From assembly GCA_902493835.1 (NCBI GenBank), contig CABURG010000040.1:1-12868 (forward strand): a stretch of DNA of 12,868 nucleotides, given 5' to 3'. Positions 6,619 to 12,868 of the stretch are shown here, in pieces. Source of the stretch: an uncultured Collinsella sp. GTDB taxonomy: Bacteria > Actinomycetota > Coriobacteriia > Coriobacteriales > Coriobacteriaceae. The notes under the pieces were generated by a model, which ran no database searches, had not been told where the DNA came from, and was given only the letters and a program-made list of their open reading frames with translations. Position numbers and translations under genes: made by a program. Each line of letters begins with the position of its first letter. Position 1 is the first letter of the stretch.

Positions 6619-6647
6619 AGGGGCGCAGAACGGTGTTCTGCGCCCCT
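6619..6647. terminator. Bidirectional hairpin between convergent genes
   Basis: A perfect 13-bp stem, AGGGGCGCAGAAC / GTTCTGCGCCCCT, with a GGT loop, lies between the plus-strand zinc-ribbon gene and the minus-strand surface-protein gene. The T-tract is poor on the plus side; on the minus side TTGCGTTTTGC follows. The position and stem strength support a shared terminator. Confidence 0.7.
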
Positions 6648-6683
6648 CATCGAGTCGATGCGTCGTCCAAAAGGTCGGCTTGT

Positions 6684-7028
6684 TTATTCGCTAGCGCCTT
6701 CGTCGCTTTCACGGTCGTTGGCAAGCATTACCGTACCGGCGACCGTTGTCGCCACGGCGGCGGCAGCGAGCCCGGCGGCAACGCCAGAGCCGTCGCCCGT
6801 GTCGGCGAGCTTTCCGCCCGAGCCCTTGCCCTTGTTGCCCTTACCATTCTTATCAGCGCTGCCTGCGTTGGAACCCGTGCCGCTGCCGGTGCCGGCGCCG
6901 CTTGCACTGTCCGAGGCCGCTACGGTAAAGCTTGCGGCTCCATCGCTGGCGAGCGTGTAGTTCTGCGCCGCGTCGCCCAAGAGACCGTTCACGCGCACCC
7001 AGTACGTTCCTGCGGCAAATGTTTCGCC
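6684..7028 (-). pseudogene. Detached C-terminal sortase-anchor tail of the PI-PLC-like protein
   Basis: After the TAG at 7029-7031 the same frame stays open for 114 more codons. They give GETFAAGTYWVRVNG (end of the preceding beta domain), a Ser/Gly/Lys-rich spacer, the sortase motif LADTG (6795-6809), a hydrophobic span (GVAAGLAAAAVATTVAGTV) and a short charged tail. This is the complete cell-wall sorting signal expected at the end of a surface protein. There is no ribosome site for independent translation; the in-frame ATG-less start makes it dependent on read-through. A single CAG-to-TAG change would explain the break, and the amino-acid sequence is smooth across it. The tail shows no sign of decay, so the stop is recent, suppressed or an error. 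Confidence 0.8.
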
Positions 7029-9149
7029 CTAGGCCATAGCCGTGCCCGGAGCGCCGTCCGCGTCGTGCACAAACTCGAGATGGGCCGTGCAGGCATCGGT
7101 TTCGAGCTTGCCCTCGAGTGATGCCGCAATCTTGGCGCGCACGTCTTCGCCGGCCTTAAGGCCTTCGAGTCCCTCAAAATGGGGCGTCAGCGCGCGTGGA
7201 TTGATATCGATGGGCACGGAGCCCCGCAGCTCTGTAACGGTCTCGTTGCCCAAGGCGTCGACATCCACGTATTCGATGGCAAACGCATGACCCGAAGCCG
7301 CCACGTTGAGTACGTTGCTGCTGTCGACGAGGCGGAAATGACCCTCGCCAACGGTCTTGCCGTCCTGGAGCGAGGCGTCGCTCAGCGAGTCGCCGTACGT
7401 CATGCGCATGCGGGTCGGGAGATAGTACGAAGCTGTCTGCTTGTGCTCCGTATCGTAATTGCGCTGATAGATGCTCCGGGCCAGCGCCGCATCAACAAAG
7501 TCGGACGCAATGATGCCAATGCGCTTACGGCAGTTCTCTTTTGTGCCCTCAACTCCGGTATTGTTTATATACGAGCTCTTGTACAGGTGCTCGTCGACTA
7601 CTCGCGCTGCGGTAAAAGGGTTGTTTTGCGTGCAGCTAGTGTAGTTAATAAACCAGCAGCGCTCCGTTGCCTGCACCGTTGTCCCGTCCGCGGCAGTGAT
7701 ATCTACGGTGCTGGGCTCGAACTCGGCCGCCGCCTTCAGGGCCATATCGACCCAGTCGATCTTACTGGATCCCGTGCAGCTGTAATGGTCTTGGGCATAT
7801 ACCGCTGTGCTATAGGGCTCTTTGTCGCCCGTATTGCCCGCAGCCTCAAAGCCTTGCTCGTATTTCACGAGGCACATGGACTTTCCGGAATGCGCCTTGA
7901 TTTTGTCGTCCCATTCGGTGAGGTCGAGGCCCCACGTGTGGCCGTCTACACTGTCGCCGGCGAGTTTAAATCGACGCAGCAGGACGATCTTTCCGCGCAC
8001 CTCGTTCAGTGTGGGGACATGGCTCGACGTATAGAACAGTTTGGGGTTGTCGTCCAAAACCTTGGCGAAAGCCGTCGTAACGCTTTCGTCGGTAGCTTCG
8101 TCGTTGCCTCGTGACACCAGCATGATGAGCGCTTCTGACGGGTTTTCGTTCAAAAATGTTTTGAAGTAACCGATGACATCGGAGAGATGTATAAAGCCCC
8201 CGTCTTTTTTGAGCAGGTAGCATATTCCATGGTCGATGCCGGGGTCGCCTTTATCGTTGTTCTTTCCAAGTCGGATATCAAAATAGCGAATGCCTTCGAG
8301 CAACTGCGTGGGGATGTAATCCTGCTGGCACTTTGCAAGCGAGGTTTGGGGCTCGGTGTCGTTGTCGACGCTGCAGGTGCTCGAATCATGCGTGCCCGGG
8401 ATGCTCAGCTCGTCGAGGTATTTGTTGCCGTCGACGTATTTCATCCAGCATGGTCCGTCGACGTAGCTGCTATACGTGATCCAGTCGATACTTCTAACCG
8501 TGGTATTGATCTCGCCCTTGTCGTAACCGACAAGTTCGAGCTCCCACGGAATGCTCTTCCTCTTGTGGCAGATCTTGTTGTTGTCTTGGTCTTTGCCGTC
8601 CTTTTCTATGGCCAGGTAATTAATGTCTTTTTTCTCGTTTGTGCGGTCTCGGATGATGTAGGTTCCGTTTTGCTGGCGATCGAACGCAAAAGAGCGGCTG
8701 GGCTTGTCGTCATGCTCGCCACTCCATACGTGGATGACCTTTCCATCTTTGTCCGAGTCGCCATCGACCGACCAAATGCTGTAGCCCGTCTTCTTGTGCT
8801 CTTCGAAATTGAGCAGGGTGCGGATGGCATACCAATTTGTATTTTCTGTATCGGTCGCTACGTGCTCAAGGATGAGCTTGTTGGACGTGCCGTCATTAAA
8901 CAGGTGGCAGACGTTGCCGATGACGTTGCCGTCTTCGTTGACGCTCGCGGTGCGAAAATAGCCCGCGGGGCGAAGGCGAATGACGAAATTGTCGAGGCTG
9001 ACCGACGCTGTGGCAACGTCGTCTGCAAATGCCGCGCGCACGGGAAGGCCCAATCCCGCGGTTTCGGGCAGGCTTACAAATGGCGACAATGCTGCGAGTC
9101 CTAGGCCCAACGTGAATGCTCGACGGCTGATGGCGTGGTGTTCGGTCAT
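7029..9149 (-). CDS. Tat-exported phosphatidylinositol-specific phospholipase C X-domain protein
   Basis: 706 residues before a TAG. The N-terminus has a twin-arginine signal, S8-R9-R10-A-F-T-L, a hydrophobic stretch and a cut site near AFA-D (about 42-43). Residues 50-208 look like a beta-trefoil (ricin-type) binding domain. Residues about 245-400 are a PI-PLC X domain: SIPGTHDSS (His254, Asp255), YFDIRLG (Arg293) and IDHGI (His307) match the catalytic His-Asp, Arg and second His of bacterial PI-PLCs. The region from about 580 has YGDSLSD and beta-rich repeats like wall-protein filler domains. Members cleave phosphatidylinositol or related lipids outside the cell; substrate here is inferred. 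AGGAG lies 6 bases before the ATG. In this state the protein would be secreted rather than wall-bound, since the sorting signal lies beyond the stop. Confidence 0.87.
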   Translation of the reverse strand: MTEHHAISRRAFTLGLGLAALSPFVSLPETAGLGLPVRAAFADDVATASVSLDNFVIRLRPAGYFRTASVNEDGNVIGNVCHLFNDGTSNKLILEHVATDTENTNWYAIRTLLNFEEHKKTGYSIWSVDGDSDKDGKVIHVWSGEHDDKPSRSFAFDRQQNGTYIIRDRTNEKKDINYLAIEKDGKDQDNNKICHKRKSIPWELELVGYDKGEINTTVRSIDWITYSSYVDGPCWMKYVDGNKYLDELSIPGTHDSSTCSVDNDTEPQTSLAKCQQDYIPTQLLEGIRYFDIRLGKNNDKGDPGIDHGICYLLKKDGGFIHLSDVIGYFKTFLNENPSEALIMLVSRGNDEATDESVTTAFAKVLDDNPKLFYTSSHVPTLNEVRGKIVLLRRFKLAGDSVDGHTWGLDLTEWDDKIKAHSGKSMCLVKYEQGFEAAGNTGDKEPYSTAVYAQDHYSCTGSSKIDWVDMALKAAAEFEPSTVDITAADGTTVQATERCWFINYTSCTQNNPFTAARVVDEHLYKSSYINNTGVEGTKENCRKRIGIIASDFVDAALARSIYQRNYDTEHKQTASYYLPTRMRMTYGDSLSDASLQDGKTVGEGHFRLVDSSNVLNVAASGHAFAIEYVDVDALGNETVTELRGSVPIDINPRALTPHFEGLEGLKAGEDVRAKIAASLEGKLETDACTAHLEFVHDADGAPGTAMA

Positions 9150-9192
9150 AACTCCTCCGTTCGCAGGGTGCGGTTATGCACTCATTTTGTTC

Positions 9193-9198
9193 ACTATA
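9193..9198 (-). promoter_or_regulatory. Possible -10 box for the PI-PLC-like gene
   Basis: TATAGT (5 of 6 to consensus) reads leftwards 44 bases before the ATG at 9149. No clear -35 is found at 16-18 bases. The bases around it, TATAGTGAACAAAA, resemble CACAGTAAACAAAG upstream of the second lipoprotein gene. The remainder of 9150-9354 shows no gene. Confidence 0.35.
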
Positions 9199-9354
9199 CT
9201 GCCTGGATGTCTAAACGTGTTGGCTTAATTGTCTGCGCGGCGCCATAAATCGGCGGGCGGACGCGTTGGGGCGCTTGTCTATTTGTGCTGCTACCGCGCT
9301 GGGGGTGGTTTTGCCGCCCGGCACCCTCGCGTTCGTCGGCTACCGGCATAAGAA

Positions 9355-9382
9355 AGGGAGGGTCGGTTTACCGGCCCTCCCT
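9355..9382 (-). terminator. Intrinsic terminator of the first lipoprotein gene
   Basis: A 12-bp stem AGGGAGGGTCGG / CCGGCCCTCCCT (one G-U pair) with loop TTTA. Read on the minus strand it runs into TTTCTTAT. It lies about 70 bases after the stop of the gene at 9454. Confidence 0.75.
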
Positions 9383-9453
9383 GGGTACGAAGCGCTGGGG
9401 TACCGTCGCTTGTTTGCACTGCGACCGTGTTTCCCGTTGCGCTCGCCAGTCGC

Positions 9454-10047
9454 TTAGCGCTTGATCTCGATATCCTCAAGCTTGACGTCCATGGCCTCGG
9501 TCTTGGCCTCGGCAATGTCGTCGGCAAATTCCAGGGACTTCATCATGGTCTCGACGGCATCCTTGTGTTCCTCGACGTTGTCGATGCGCACGTACACGCT
9601 GCCGCCGTCAACGTCGGTGAAGTACTCGGTCGTCACGCCGCCCGAGTGCGTGTAGGAAGCGTTGCGCCAGGTCCTGCCGTTGTACTTGACGGGGTCATTC
9701 TCGGTCCACTCAAAGCTGGCATTCCACTTTGCCTCGTAGTCGAACAGTTCATCGGCGTTCTTGTCAGGATCGAAGACGGGGATGAAGCGGTCACTGGCAT
9801 GCTCGCTCTCGGTGAACTTAAACTGGGCCCTGTCGGCGGTATCGCCTGCGACGTCCGTGATTTCGACGCCCTCGGGCACCTCGACTTTAAACCAAATGAA
9901 GTCAGTCCTCATATCCACGGCTGGCTTTTCCGCTCCACCGCCACCGCCGCTGCCGGTAGCGCCGCCGCTGCCACCGCAGCCCACCAGGGCAACTGCGGCA
10001 AAGAGACTGATGCAGAGGGTGAGAATCGCAAAGGCCTTCTTTTTCAT
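9454..10047 (-). CDS. Lipoprotein, copy 1 of a tandem paralogous pair
   Basis: 197 residues. A classic lipoprotein signal, MKKKAFAILTL then LVGC, puts the lipid-bearing cysteine at residue 24; a Gly/Ser-rich linker follows to about residue 42. GAGGAGG precedes the ATG. The mature part has FIWFKVEVPEGVEI, DRFIPVF, YNGRTW and FTDVDGGSVYVRIDN, all shared with the gene at 10289-10891. It ends with a charged stretch (DVKLEDIEIKR). I know no named domain; the fold appears to be one small alpha/beta domain held on the outer face of the membrane. The gene has its own terminator and probably its own promoter, so it is a separate transcript unit. Function unknown. Confidence 0.82.
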   Translation of the reverse strand: MKKKAFAILTLCISLFAAVALVGCGGSGGATGSGGGGGAEKPAVDMRTDFIWFKVEVPEGVEITDVAGDTADRAQFKFTESEHASDRFIPVFDPDKNADELFDYEAKWNASFEWTENDPVKYNGRTWRNASYTHSGGVTTEYFTDVDGGSVYVRIDNVEEHKDAVETMMKSLEFADDIAEAKTEAMDVKLEDIEIKR

Positions 10048-10119
10048 GGTCGTGTCCTCCTCGATCTGTAACCGCCCATGGATTACCTGTCTTTACTGTA
10101 CGCGTGGACGGCTCGCTAG

Positions 10120-10138
10120 GGTGGGCCATGTGTCCCAT
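10120..10138. repeat. 19-base repeat GGTGGGCCATGTGTCCCAT, copy 1
   Basis: Exact direct copy of 11088-11106. It sits 73 bases upstream of the first lipoprotein start. The unit holds a short inverted pair TGGG / CCCA and could be a protein-binding site or a small dispersed repeat. Confidence 0.6.
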
Positions 10139-10190
10139 TCTGAGGGCCGGATTTGCGCCGTTAAGTGGCAATATGTTCGGGCGCAAAAGA

Positions 10191-10219
10191 GGGGAGGGCT
10201 GGTGCTGTCGGCCCTCCCC
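10191..10219 (-). terminator. Intrinsic terminator of the second lipoprotein gene
   Basis: A 9-bp GC-rich stem GGGGAGGGC / GCCCTCCCC with an 11-base loop; on the minus strand TCTTTTGCG follows. It is about 70 bases after the stop of the gene at 10289, the same spacing and a similar stem to the terminator at 9355-9382, as expected if gene and terminator were duplicated together. Confidence 0.65.
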
Positions 10220-10288
10220 GGGTTGGGCGCCCGTTGTTTTAATGGGGCGCATGTGCGCGGGTGCGCGTAGGCGCGTGCGGGTGTCCCG

Positions 10289-10891
10289 TTACTTGATCTC
10301 GATGCTCGAAATCTCGACTTCGCGTGCCTCGGAAACCGCTTCCGTCATGTCGTCGGGGAACTCGATGGAGTTGAGGAGCGCCTCGGCTTCTTTCTTATGC
10401 AGATCGAAGTTCGAGATGAGGACGTAGACGCTTCCCGGCTCAACATCGGTAAAAAGCATGGTTGAGATGCCGCTGTTGTCCTCGCATGTTCCGACGAGCC
10501 ACGTCCTGCCGTTATACTCGACGGACCCGCCATCCTTCCACTGGAACGTATCCCCCTTCTTTTCCGCCTGGTCGGCGTGGGATTCCTCGGCCGTCAGCGC
10601 TTTTTTCCAAACGGGGATAAAGCGATCGGCCGAGGCGTTCTCGTCTTCGGGGAAGGTGAGCTGGACCCTGTCGGCATTCTTGCCAGCGGAGTCGCTAACG
10701 CCGACGCCTCCGGGCATCTCGACCTTAAACCAGATAAAGTCGGTCTTTTCGGCGACGGGGGCCTTTTCCTTGCCCTCGCTCTTGGCGGCGCTGCTGCCCC
10801 CGCTCGACGCGCTCCCGCCGCAGCCGACAAGGGCAAACGCGGCAAAGAGGGCGATGCAAAGGGAAAGGATCGATAGGGTCTTTTTCTTCAT
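10289..10891 (-). CDS. Lipoprotein, copy 2 of a tandem paralogous pair
   Basis: 200 residues from the ATG at 10891, chosen because AAGGAGG lies 8 bases before it and a lipoprotein signal starts there; an upstream in-frame ATG at 10963 would add 24 charged residues in front of the signal and is rejected. Signal MKKKTLSILSL then LVGC, with lipid cysteine 24. The mature part shares FIWFKVEMPGGV, DRFIPVW, YNGRTW and FTDVEPGSVYVLISN with the neighbouring copy, so the pair arose by tandem duplication and then diverged, mostly in the linker and the middle. No named domain is recognised. It is expected to be tethered to the outer face of the membrane. Confidence 0.82.
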   Translation of the reverse strand: MKKKTLSILSLCIALFAAFALVGCGGSASSGGSSAAKSEGKEKAPVAEKTDFIWFKVEMPGGVGVSDSAGKNADRVQLTFPEDENASADRFIPVWKKALTAEESHADQAEKKGDTFQWKDGGSVEYNGRTWLVGTCEDNSGISTMLFTDVEPGSVYVLISNFDLHKKEAEALLNSIEFPDDMTEAVSEAREVEISSIEIK

Positions 10892-11087
10892 GGTGGCGTC
10901 CTCCTTGTCTGCCAGGGACATCGTGTGCCGCGGATCGCTGGGGCGGCGGTTACGCATGCGCATGATGTCTTTGTTTACTGTGCGGTTATTCTTCCATTCG
11001 TCGTCCGGTGCCGTGATGAGCTTGCCCCAACATAGGGCTCCTTACCTATATGTATGCCCCAGTTGCCGCTGCCCGGAAGTCTCGAAA

Positions 11088-11106
11088 GGTGGGCCATGTG
11101 TCCCAT
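11088..11106. repeat. 19-base repeat GGTGGGCCATGTGTCCCAT, copy 2
   Basis: Exact copy of 10120-10138, 197 bases upstream of the second lipoprotein start and in the same direction. The different distances to the two genes argue against a fixed promoter element, yet both copies lie upstream of the paralogues. The rest of 10892-11161 shows no gene. Confidence 0.6.
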
Positions 11107-11161
11107 GTTTGCGGTGCCGACGCCTATCGTTCGTCATAGAAATCCGCGATGGCCAGGTGCG

Positions 11162-11190
11162 CTGACGCTTATGTACTTATGGGCTAGACT
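11162..11190 (+). promoter_or_regulatory. Probable promoter of the fchA-folD operon
   Basis: CTGACG (11162-11167) and TAGACT (11185-11190) are 17 bases apart, each 4 of 6 to consensus. Transcription would begin near 11197, leaving a leader of about 70 bases with a 7-bp hairpin CGGTCGG / CCGACCG (11213-11240). The leader does not resemble a tetrahydrofolate riboswitch as I know it. Confidence 0.4.
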
Positions 11191-11267
11191 TAGCACCATT
11201 ATGTGATCGATGCGGTCGGTCGGCGGTTTCCACCCGACCGATGTATATGACTTGAAGGTGCATGCGT

Positions 11268-11900
11268 ATGAGCCAAGAGATGATGGACAAGACCTGCCGC
11301 GGGTTTGCCGAGGCGCTTGCCGCGCGCGAGCCGGTTCCCGGCGGTGGCAGTGCGAGCGCCTTTGTGGGCGCGCTGGGCGCCTCGCTGTGCGGAATGGTTG
11401 CCCGCTACGGTGCGACTAATCCCGCGCTTGCTGATCGTGCGGATGACCTGACGCGCGCGTTTGCCCAGGCTGATGAGCTGGCCCAGGAGCTTGTCGAGTT
11501 GGTTTCCGAGGACGTTCGTGCCTACAGGCGGGTGTCCGCGGCGTACGGTATTCCGCGTGACGATCCGGCTCGAGCGACCGCGATTCAGGATGCGCTGCAT
11601 GTGGCCGCTATGCCGCCGTATCGCATTATGGATGCCTGCGGGCGTGCGCTGGCGCTGCTCGAGGACATGGCCGACAAGGGTTCGCGTCAGCTGCTGTCCG
11701 ATGTGGCGTGCGGCGCCGTGTTCTGCCGTGCCGCTATGCAGGGCGCGAGCTTGACGCTCTTTGCGAACACCACGTCTATGAAAGATCGCGTTCGTGCCGA
11801 GGAGCTCGAGACGGCGTGTGATGAGCTGCTCGACACATGGTTGCCGCGCGCCGATGCGCTGGCGCGCCGCGCCGCCGACGCTGCAAGGAAGAGAGGATAG
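11268..11900 (+). CDS. fchA: Cyclodeaminase/cyclohydrolase family protein: methenyltetrahydrofolate cyclohydrolase
   Basis: 210 residues, the usual size of stand-alone FchA. The ATG at 11268 is preferred over that at 11262 because GAAGG is 9 bases before the former and only about 3 before the latter. The N-terminal motif PVPGGGSASAFVGALGASL (residues 23-40) is the folate-binding signature of the FTCD cyclodeaminase domain; the rest is all-helical, with LLSDVACGAVFCRAAMQGA near the middle-to-end. Members hydrolyse 5,10-methenyl-THF to 10-formyl-THF, or deaminate formimino-THF. The stop is followed after two bases by the folD start, so the genes are almost surely co-transcribed and act in sequence. 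No histidine-degradation genes are seen, and the FolD partner favours the cyclohydrolase role. Cytoplasmic. Confidence 0.87.
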   Translation: MSQEMMDKTCRGFAEALAAREPVPGGGSASAFVGALGASLCGMVARYGATNPALADRADDLTRAFAQADELAQELVELVSEDVRAYRRVSAAYGIPRDDPARATAIQDALHVAAMPPYRIMDACGRALALLEDMADKGSRQLLSDVACGAVFCRAAMQGASLTLFANTTSMKDRVRAEELETACDELLDTWLPRADALARRAADAARKRG

Positions 11901-11902
11901 CC

Positions 11903-12757
11903 ATGGCTGAGCTACTGAAGGGTGCTCCTGTTGCTCGCGCGCTGACCGAGGAACTTGCTATTCGCTGTGCCGCTTTGCGTGAGCGCGGCGTTGTGCCGAC
12001 GCTCGCCATCGTTCGCGTGGGCGAGCGCGAGGACGATCTATCCTACGAGCGCGGTGCGCTCAAGCGCTGTGAAAAAGTGGGGATTGAGGTTCGTCGCATT
12101 TTGCTTCCCGCCGATGTTTCGCAGGACGAGCTGTTGACGGCCATCGAGGACATCAATACCGATTCGGCTGTCCATGGCTGTCTGATGTTCCGCCCGCTGC
12201 CCGCCGGCCTTGACGAGAACGCCGTCGCCGCAGCGCTCGATCCCGCCAAGGACGTTGACTCCATGACGCCGGCTTCGCTGCTCACCACGCTTTCGGGGCG
12301 CGGTGAGGGTTTTGCCCCCTGCACAGCCGAAGCCGTGCTTGCTTTGCTGGATCATTATGGCGTTGAGCTGGATGGAGCTAAGGTTGCTGTGGTCGGGCGC
12401 TCGCTGGTGATCGGGCGTCCTGTTGCTGCCATGCTTACGGCGCGCAATGCGACCGTGACGACGTGCCATACGCATACGCGCGACCTTGCTGCCGAGTGCC
12501 GTGCGGCTGATATTGTGGTTGCGGCCGTTGGACGCGCGCGCACGATTGGTGCGGACGCGGTTCGCGAGGGCCAGACGATCATCGATGTGGGCATTAACTG
12601 GGACGAGGCCGCCGGCAAGCTGGTCGGCGACGTCGATTTTGATGCTGCGGAGCCGGTTGTTGGCGCCATCACCCCCGTGCCGGGCGGCGTGGGCGCCGTG
12701 ACAACGGCGATTCTCGCCAAACACGTGATCGAAGCGGCCGAGCGTGCATCGAAATAG
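11903..12757 (+). CDS. folD: Methylenetetrahydrofolate dehydrogenase, FolD family, cyclohydrolase residues missing
   Basis: 284 residues, normal FolD length. The ATG at 11903 has GAGAGGA just upstream; an earlier in-frame ATG at 11837 lies inside fchA and is rejected. The NAD(P)-binding part is intact: PCTAEAV (139-145), VVGRSLVIGRP (163-173), DIVVAAVG, IIDVGIN and ITPVPGGVGAVTTA. KDVDSM (116-121) keeps the folate-site Asp119. The catalytic block differs: where usual FolD has Y-x3-K, this has Y48-E-R-G-A52, so the key lysine is Ala; where usual FolD has VQLPLP, this has M95-F-R-P-L-P, so the key glutamine is Phe. Lysine mutants of the human enzyme are known to lose cyclohydrolase but keep dehydrogenase activity. 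The likely product is a dehydrogenase only, with fchA next door doing the hydrolysis. Confidence 0.92.
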   Translation: MAELLKGAPVARALTEELAIRCAALRERGVVPTLAIVRVGEREDDLSYERGALKRCEKVGIEVRRILLPADVSQDELLTAIEDINTDSAVHGCLMFRPLPAGLDENAVAAALDPAKDVDSMTPASLLTTLSGRGEGFAPCTAEAVLALLDHYGVELDGAKVAVVGRSLVIGRPVAAMLTARNATVTTCHTHTRDLAAECRAADIVVAAVGRARTIGADAVREGQTIIDVGINWDEAAGKLVGDVDFDAAEPVVGAITPVPGGVGAVTTAILAKHVIEAAERASK

Positions 12758-12868
12758 GCGTTTTGGGCTGTTTGAGGGGGTTAGCTATATACCACGTGGT
12801 CAAACAATGCCAAATATGAGTACTGTTGCCAAGATAGTCAGATCGCGCGAATTTTTGTGGTGTAAGAG
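12758..12868. other. Intergenic end of window with a perfect palindrome
   Basis: After folD there is no clear terminator. A perfect 10-base palindrome ACCACGTGGT (12791-12800) follows TATATA-like sequence and could be an operator for a gene beyond the edge. An in-frame ATG pair (12807 and 12816) opens a frame to the window end, but no ribosome site precedes either, so no gene is called. Confidence 0.4.

Noticed and set aside
7179..8114. Long plus-strand open frames opposite the PI-PLC-like gene (also 8187-9104).
   Set aside because: They are antisense shadows of a high-GC gene; the minus strand carries the signal peptide, catalytic motifs and ribosome site.
12807..12868. A possible gene start running off the right edge.
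   Set aside because: No ribosome site before either ATG and only about 20 codons visible; not enough to support a gene.

Overview
The window looks like chromosome of a high-GC, gut-type actinobacterium of the Coriobacteriia, most likely Collinsella or a close relative. The grounds are the codon use, the adjacent fchA-folD pair with a divergent FolD, and Tat-exported and sortase-anchored surface proteins beside very similar lipoproteins. This is an inference from gene content; there is no 16S or other marker here.

Layout, left to right. (1) 1-328, minus: the N-terminal third of a cation diffusion facilitator transporter, cut by the window edge. (2) About 550-5000: an accessory island. It holds an AT-rich minus-strand gene for a GHKL ATPase joined to a PD-(D/E)XK-like nuclease domain, split by a frameshift at a run of nine G/C; a scar of an IS3-type transposase orfA; a 545-residue coiled-coil protein of unknown function; a strong hairpin with a T-run; and a 63-codon gene placed between two type I-E-like CRISPR repeat units. 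(3) 5205-6542, plus: a soluble double-zinc-ribbon protein. (4) 6684-10891, minus: a surface-protein block. It has a Tat-exported PI-PLC-like protein whose sortase-anchor tail is cut off by one in-frame TAG, then two tandem paralogous lipoproteins, each with its own hairpin terminator. (5) 11268-12757, plus: fchA and folD, one-carbon folate metabolism, probably one operon.

How the genes work together. FchA and FolD form a folate pair in which FchA probably supplies the cyclohydrolase step, because this FolD lacks the residues at the usual cyclohydrolase positions. The ATPase-nuclease protein has the build of an anti-invader defence protein, and the unknown coiled-coil protein and CRISPR-like cassette beside it fit a defence or mobile neighbourhood. 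The three exported proteins probably act at the cell envelope.

Most worth follow-up: the gene bracketed by CRISPR repeat units, the poly-G frameshift in the defence-like gene, the TAG between a secreted enzyme and its wall anchor, and the FolD variant. No cas genes, tRNA, rRNA or complete insertion sequence could be seen.
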